DNA of 8,128 nucleotides from Ramlibacter sp. (GTDB lineage: Bacteria; Pseudomonadota; Gammaproteobacteria; Burkholderiales; Burkholderiaceae_C), in contig JAJNBO010000243.1 of assembly GCA_021156245.1 (NCBI GenBank), positions 1 through 8,128 on the forward strand. Direction: 5' to 3'. The notes under the pieces are model-generated. The model saw only the letters and a list, made by a program, of their open reading frames with translations, made no database searches and was not told the origin of the DNA. The position numbers and the translations under genes were made by a program. Shown here one piece after another: positions 5,852 through 8,128 of this stretch (position 1 is its first letter; each line of letters starts with the position of its first letter).

Positions 5852-6694
5852 ATGCCATCCCCCGCCGTCTTCCAGTACCCCCGCGTCCTGTCCATCGCGG
5901 GCTCCGACTCGGGCGGCGGCGCGGGCATCCAGGCCGACCTGAAGACCATCGCCGCGCTCGGCTGCTTCGGCATGACGGCGATTACCGCGCTGACCTCGCA
6001 GAACACCCTCGGCGTGCGCTCCATCCACGCCGTGCCCCTGCCCATCCTGCGCGACCAGATCGATGCGGTGGTGGAGGACATCGGCGTGGACGCCGTCAAG
6101 ATCGGCATGCTGCATTCCGCCGAGACCGTGCGCGAAGTCGCCGCCGGCCTGAAGCGCCACCGCCTGCAGACCGTGGTGCTCGACCCCGTGATGATCGCCA
6201 CCAGCGGCGCCGTGCTGATCGACAACGAGGCCGTCGGCGTGCTGGTGCGGGAGTTGTTCCCGCTGGCCACCGTCATCACGCCCAATCTCGACGAGGCCGC
6301 GTTGCTGGTCCAGAACCCGCTGCACTCGGAAGCCGACATGGAACAAGCCGCGCACAGGCTGCTCGCGATGGGCGCGCCCGCGGTGCTGCTGAAAGGCGGG
6401 CACCTGGCGGGCGACACCGTGAGCGACCTGCTGCTGGCACGCGGTGACGCGCCGGTCTGGCTGCGCGCGCCGCGCATCGCCAGCAACAACACGCACGGAA
6501 CCGGCTGTACGCTGTCCAGCGCCATCGCCAGCCACCTGGCGCTGGGGGCGGACCTCGCGCAGGCCGTGCGGCAGTCGCGGGACTTCGTGCGCAACGCGCT
6601 GCAGGCGGGCGCGCCGGTGCGCACCGGCGCCGGTGGCGGGCCGCTGAACCACGGCTTCGCACCGCATGCGATGCAACTGCGGCCGCTGCCATGA
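5852..6694 (+). CDS. thiD: Bifunctional HMP kinase / HMP-phosphate kinase
   Basis: The enzyme phosphorylates 4-amino-5-hydroxymethyl-2-methylpyrimidine twice, giving HMP-PP for joining to the thiazole moiety in thiamine synthesis in the cytoplasm. The 280 residues are the normal length for this ribokinase-like family. Visible motifs are LSIAGSDSGGGAGIQADLKT (13-32), which binds the pyrimidine; KIGML (83-87); DPVMIATSGA (111-120); TPNLDEA (143-149); LLKGGH (179-184); and the anion-hole loop NTHGTGCT (213-220) with catalytic Cys219. The start at 5852 is fixed by AAGGAG seven bases upstream. The leader carries a TPP riboswitch that should shut off translation when TPP is plentiful. The stop overlaps the next start as ATGA, so the following genes are translationally coupled to it. 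Nothing suggests it is defective. Confidence 0.96.
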   Translation: MPSPAVFQYPRVLSIAGSDSGGGAGIQADLKTIAALGCFGMTAITALTSQNTLGVRSIHAVPLPILRDQIDAVVEDIGVDAVKIGMLHSAETVREVAAGLKRHRLQTVVLDPVMIATSGAVLIDNEAVGVLVRELFPLATVITPNLDEAALLVQNPLHSEADMEQAAHRLLAMGAPAVLLKGGHLAGDTVSDLLLARGDAPVWLRAPRIASNNTHGTGCTLSSAIASHLALGADLAQAVRQSRDFVRNALQAGAPVRTGAGGGPLNHGFAPHAMQLRPLP

Positions 6695-7767
6695 ACCACG
6701 CCCTGGTCGAAAGCTTGCTGGCCTTCCTGGCGCAGGACGGGTGCACCGACGCCGGGTTCGACCGGATGGCGTTGCACCTGTTCGCGGAGCAGCACGCCGC
6801 CAATGCAGCCTTCCGCCGATTTTGCGCAGGGCGCGGAGTCACTCCGCGCACGGTGAAGAGCTGGCGCGACATTCCTGCCGTTCCCATCACAGCCTTCAAG
6901 GAGGTGACGCTCAGCTGCGTGCCTGCGGACAGCGCCGAGCGCGTGTTCATGACCAGCGGCACGACGCGGGGCGACGTGAAAGGTCGCCACTACCACCCGA
7001 CGATGGCGGTATGGGACGCGTCGATGACCAGCCATTTCGAGCAGCGTTTCATGCGCGGCGAGGAGCGCATCCGCATGGCGATCCTGTTCCCCGACGAGCA
7101 GGAGATGCCGAATTCGTCGCTGGCGCACTACCTCGCCACGGCGATGAAAAAGTTCGGGACGAGCGACAGCCTGTATGCGCTGAACCTGCAAGGCATGGAC
7201 ATCGAGCCCCTGCGGCGCATGCTGCGCGAGGCCGAGCGCACGCAGCACCCTTGCGCGCTGCTCGGGGCGAGCTTCAGCTTCGTGCACCTCCTGGATGAAC
7301 TCGCGGGCACCGGCGAAACCTTTCGCCTGCCGCCGGGCAGCCGCATCCTGGACACCGGTGGCTACAAGGGCCATTCCCGCGAGTTGCCGCTGGAGGACTT
7401 TTACGAAGCGCTGTCCGCCACGTTCGGCGTTCCGCGCGACCTGTGCATCAACATGTACGGCATGACGGAGCTGAGCACCCAGCTCTATGACGACGGCAAT
7501 GCTGTCGTGCCTTCGGTCAAGTCGGGGCCGCATTGGCTGCGCTCGCGGCTGGTGGATCCGCTCACCGGCCGCGAAGTGCCGCGCGGAGAGCGCGGCGTGC
7601 TGGTGCATTGCGATCTGGCCAACTTCAACTCGGTGACCACCATCCTCACCGAGGACGTCGGCATCGCGGTGGACGGCGGCTTCCAGTTGCTGGGCCGGGC
7701 GGATGGGGCGCAGGCCAAGGGCTGCTCGCTCGCGGTGCAGGAATTCCTGCAGGCGGCCCGCGCATGA
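6691..7767 (+). CDS. LuxE-like acyl-protein synthetase (adenylate-forming)
   Basis: The 358-residue protein resembles LuxE, the subunit of the fatty acid reductase complex that activates a fatty acid with ATP and holds it as an acyl thioester before LuxC reduces it. The nucleotide-binding loop FMTSGTTRGDVKGRHY lies at 86-101, the adenylation motif MYGMTELSTQ at 255-264, EDVG at 321-324 and GRADGAQAKGCSL at 335-347. Cys345, 13 residues from the C-terminal end, lies where LuxE carries its acylated cysteine. The length is close to LuxE (about 370). No luxA/luxB or luxD is visible, so bioluminescence is not implied; a fatty aldehyde, alcohol or another acyl product is more likely. It overlaps thiD by ATGA at the start and the LuxC-like gene by ATGA at the end, and its own ribosome-binding sites are weak. 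The substrate is unknown. Confidence 0.88.
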   Translation: MNHALVESLLAFLAQDGCTDAGFDRMALHLFAEQHAANAAFRRFCAGRGVTPRTVKSWRDIPAVPITAFKEVTLSCVPADSAERVFMTSGTTRGDVKGRHYHPTMAVWDASMTSHFEQRFMRGEERIRMAILFPDEQEMPNSSLAHYLATAMKKFGTSDSLYALNLQGMDIEPLRRMLREAERTQHPCALLGASFSFVHLLDELAGTGETFRLPPGSRILDTGGYKGHSRELPLEDFYEALSATFGVPRDLCINMYGMTELSTQLYDDGNAVVPSVKSGPHWLRSRLVDPLTGREVPRGERGVLVHCDLANFNSVTTILTEDVGIAVDGGFQLLGRADGAQAKGCSLAVQEFLQAARA

Positions 7768-8128
7768 CGTCGCCCTGGATCGCGGGACACCTGCCCGGCC
7801 TTGCGGAAGGCGAGGTCGACTGGCAGGTGCTCGCCTTCGGAACCGGTGCGCAGAAGCTCGAAGTGCGCGTGCCTGTCCTGGAGCCGCGGCAACTGGGGGC
7901 GCTCGCGCGCAAGGTGCGCGCCGCGGCGCGCCGCGAGTTGCGCACCTTGTCGGTATCGCAAGTCATCCGGGTCGTCGACGCCGCGGTCGCGCGCCTGCTC
8001 GATCCCGCCGATCCCTACCGGCAGGAGGCGCTGAGGCTTCTCCCCACCGTCAGCGGGTACGACGCCGAGATGGTGCGACTGGGGCTCGATGGCTACCTGC
8101 AGCGCTTCCGCGCGCCGCAGCTGCATCG
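7764..8128 (+). CDS. LuxC-like acyl-CoA reductase, N-terminal part, cut by window end
   Basis: The frame opens at the ATG overlapping the LuxE-like stop and stays open to the right edge (121 complete codons). The visible part, including LLPTVSGYDAEMVRLGLDGY (about 94-113) followed by FRAPQLH, matches what I recall of the N-terminal region of LuxC/acyl-CoA reductase proteins, in front of the aldehyde-dehydrogenase-like catalytic core. The catalytic cysteine and NADPH site lie outside the window, so activity cannot be judged. Family members reduce acyl groups donated by the LuxE partner, or acyl-CoA, to aldehydes using NADPH. The tight ATGA coupling to a LuxE-like gene is the strongest support for the call. 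The closest alternative is another aldehyde-dehydrogenase-fold reductase of the same superfamily. Confidence 0.75.
   Translation, partial: MTSPWIAGHLPGLAEGEVDWQVLAFGTGAQKLEVRVPVLEPRQLGALARKVRAAARRELRTLSVSQVIRVVDAAVARLLDPADPYRQEALRLLPTVSGYDAEMVRLGLDGYLQRFRAPQLH

Noticed and set aside
4251..5858. A 535-codon - strand frame antisense to the GST-SDR gene
   Set aside because: It is a shadow of the coding strand, covers the riboswitch region, has no ribosome-binding site and shows no protein family features.
5755..7608. A 617-codon - strand frame across thiD and the LuxE-like gene
   Set aside because: Both + strand genes have full catalytic motifs; the antisense translation is low-complexity and without domains.

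Overview
The window is GC-rich and densely coded, with GC-biased third positions and long antisense shadow frames. Gene content suggests a betaproteobacterium of the order Burkholderiales, probably Comamonadaceae (Ramlibacter/Variovorax-like). That placement rests on protein flavour only, because no rRNA or other marker gene is present. I see no mobile element, CRISPR array, tRNA or rRNA.

Block 1 (1-3384, + strand) is a tight signalling operon. It holds the C-terminal part of a SpoIIE/RsbX-like PP2C phosphatase, a soluble histidine kinase that starts 2 bp after it, and a large REC-PAS-HisKA-HATPase-REC hybrid kinase that overlaps the kinase by 4 bp (ATGA). The order resembles the downstream end of RsbRST(X) stressosome-type modules. 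The RsbR/S/T genes, if they exist, lie left of the window.

Block 2 (3385-4357) is a short junction. A 63-codon DUF3606 gene lies on the - strand with a possible terminator. Divergent from it is a periplasmic FKBP-type prolyl isomerase on the + strand.

Block 3 (4401-5660) is a single intact reading frame that joins most of a glutathione S-transferase to a short-chain dehydrogenase lacking its first strand and its glycine-rich cofactor motif. It looks like a deletion chimera of two neighbouring genes.

Block 4 (5661-8128, + strand) starts with a TPP riboswitch followed by thiD. The expression platform can be read directly. A downstream segment copies one strand of the aptamer's P5 region and overlaps the 3' arm of a hairpin that buries the thiD Shine-Dalgarno, so a strand-exchange switch on translation is implied. 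thiD is joined by ATGA overlaps to a LuxE-like acyl-protein synthetase and then to the start of a LuxC-like acyl-CoA reductase, which runs off the right edge. A fatty-acid reductase pair therefore sits in an operon led by a thiamine-sensing RNA. This arrangement and the GST-SDR chimera are the two most unusual things in the window.
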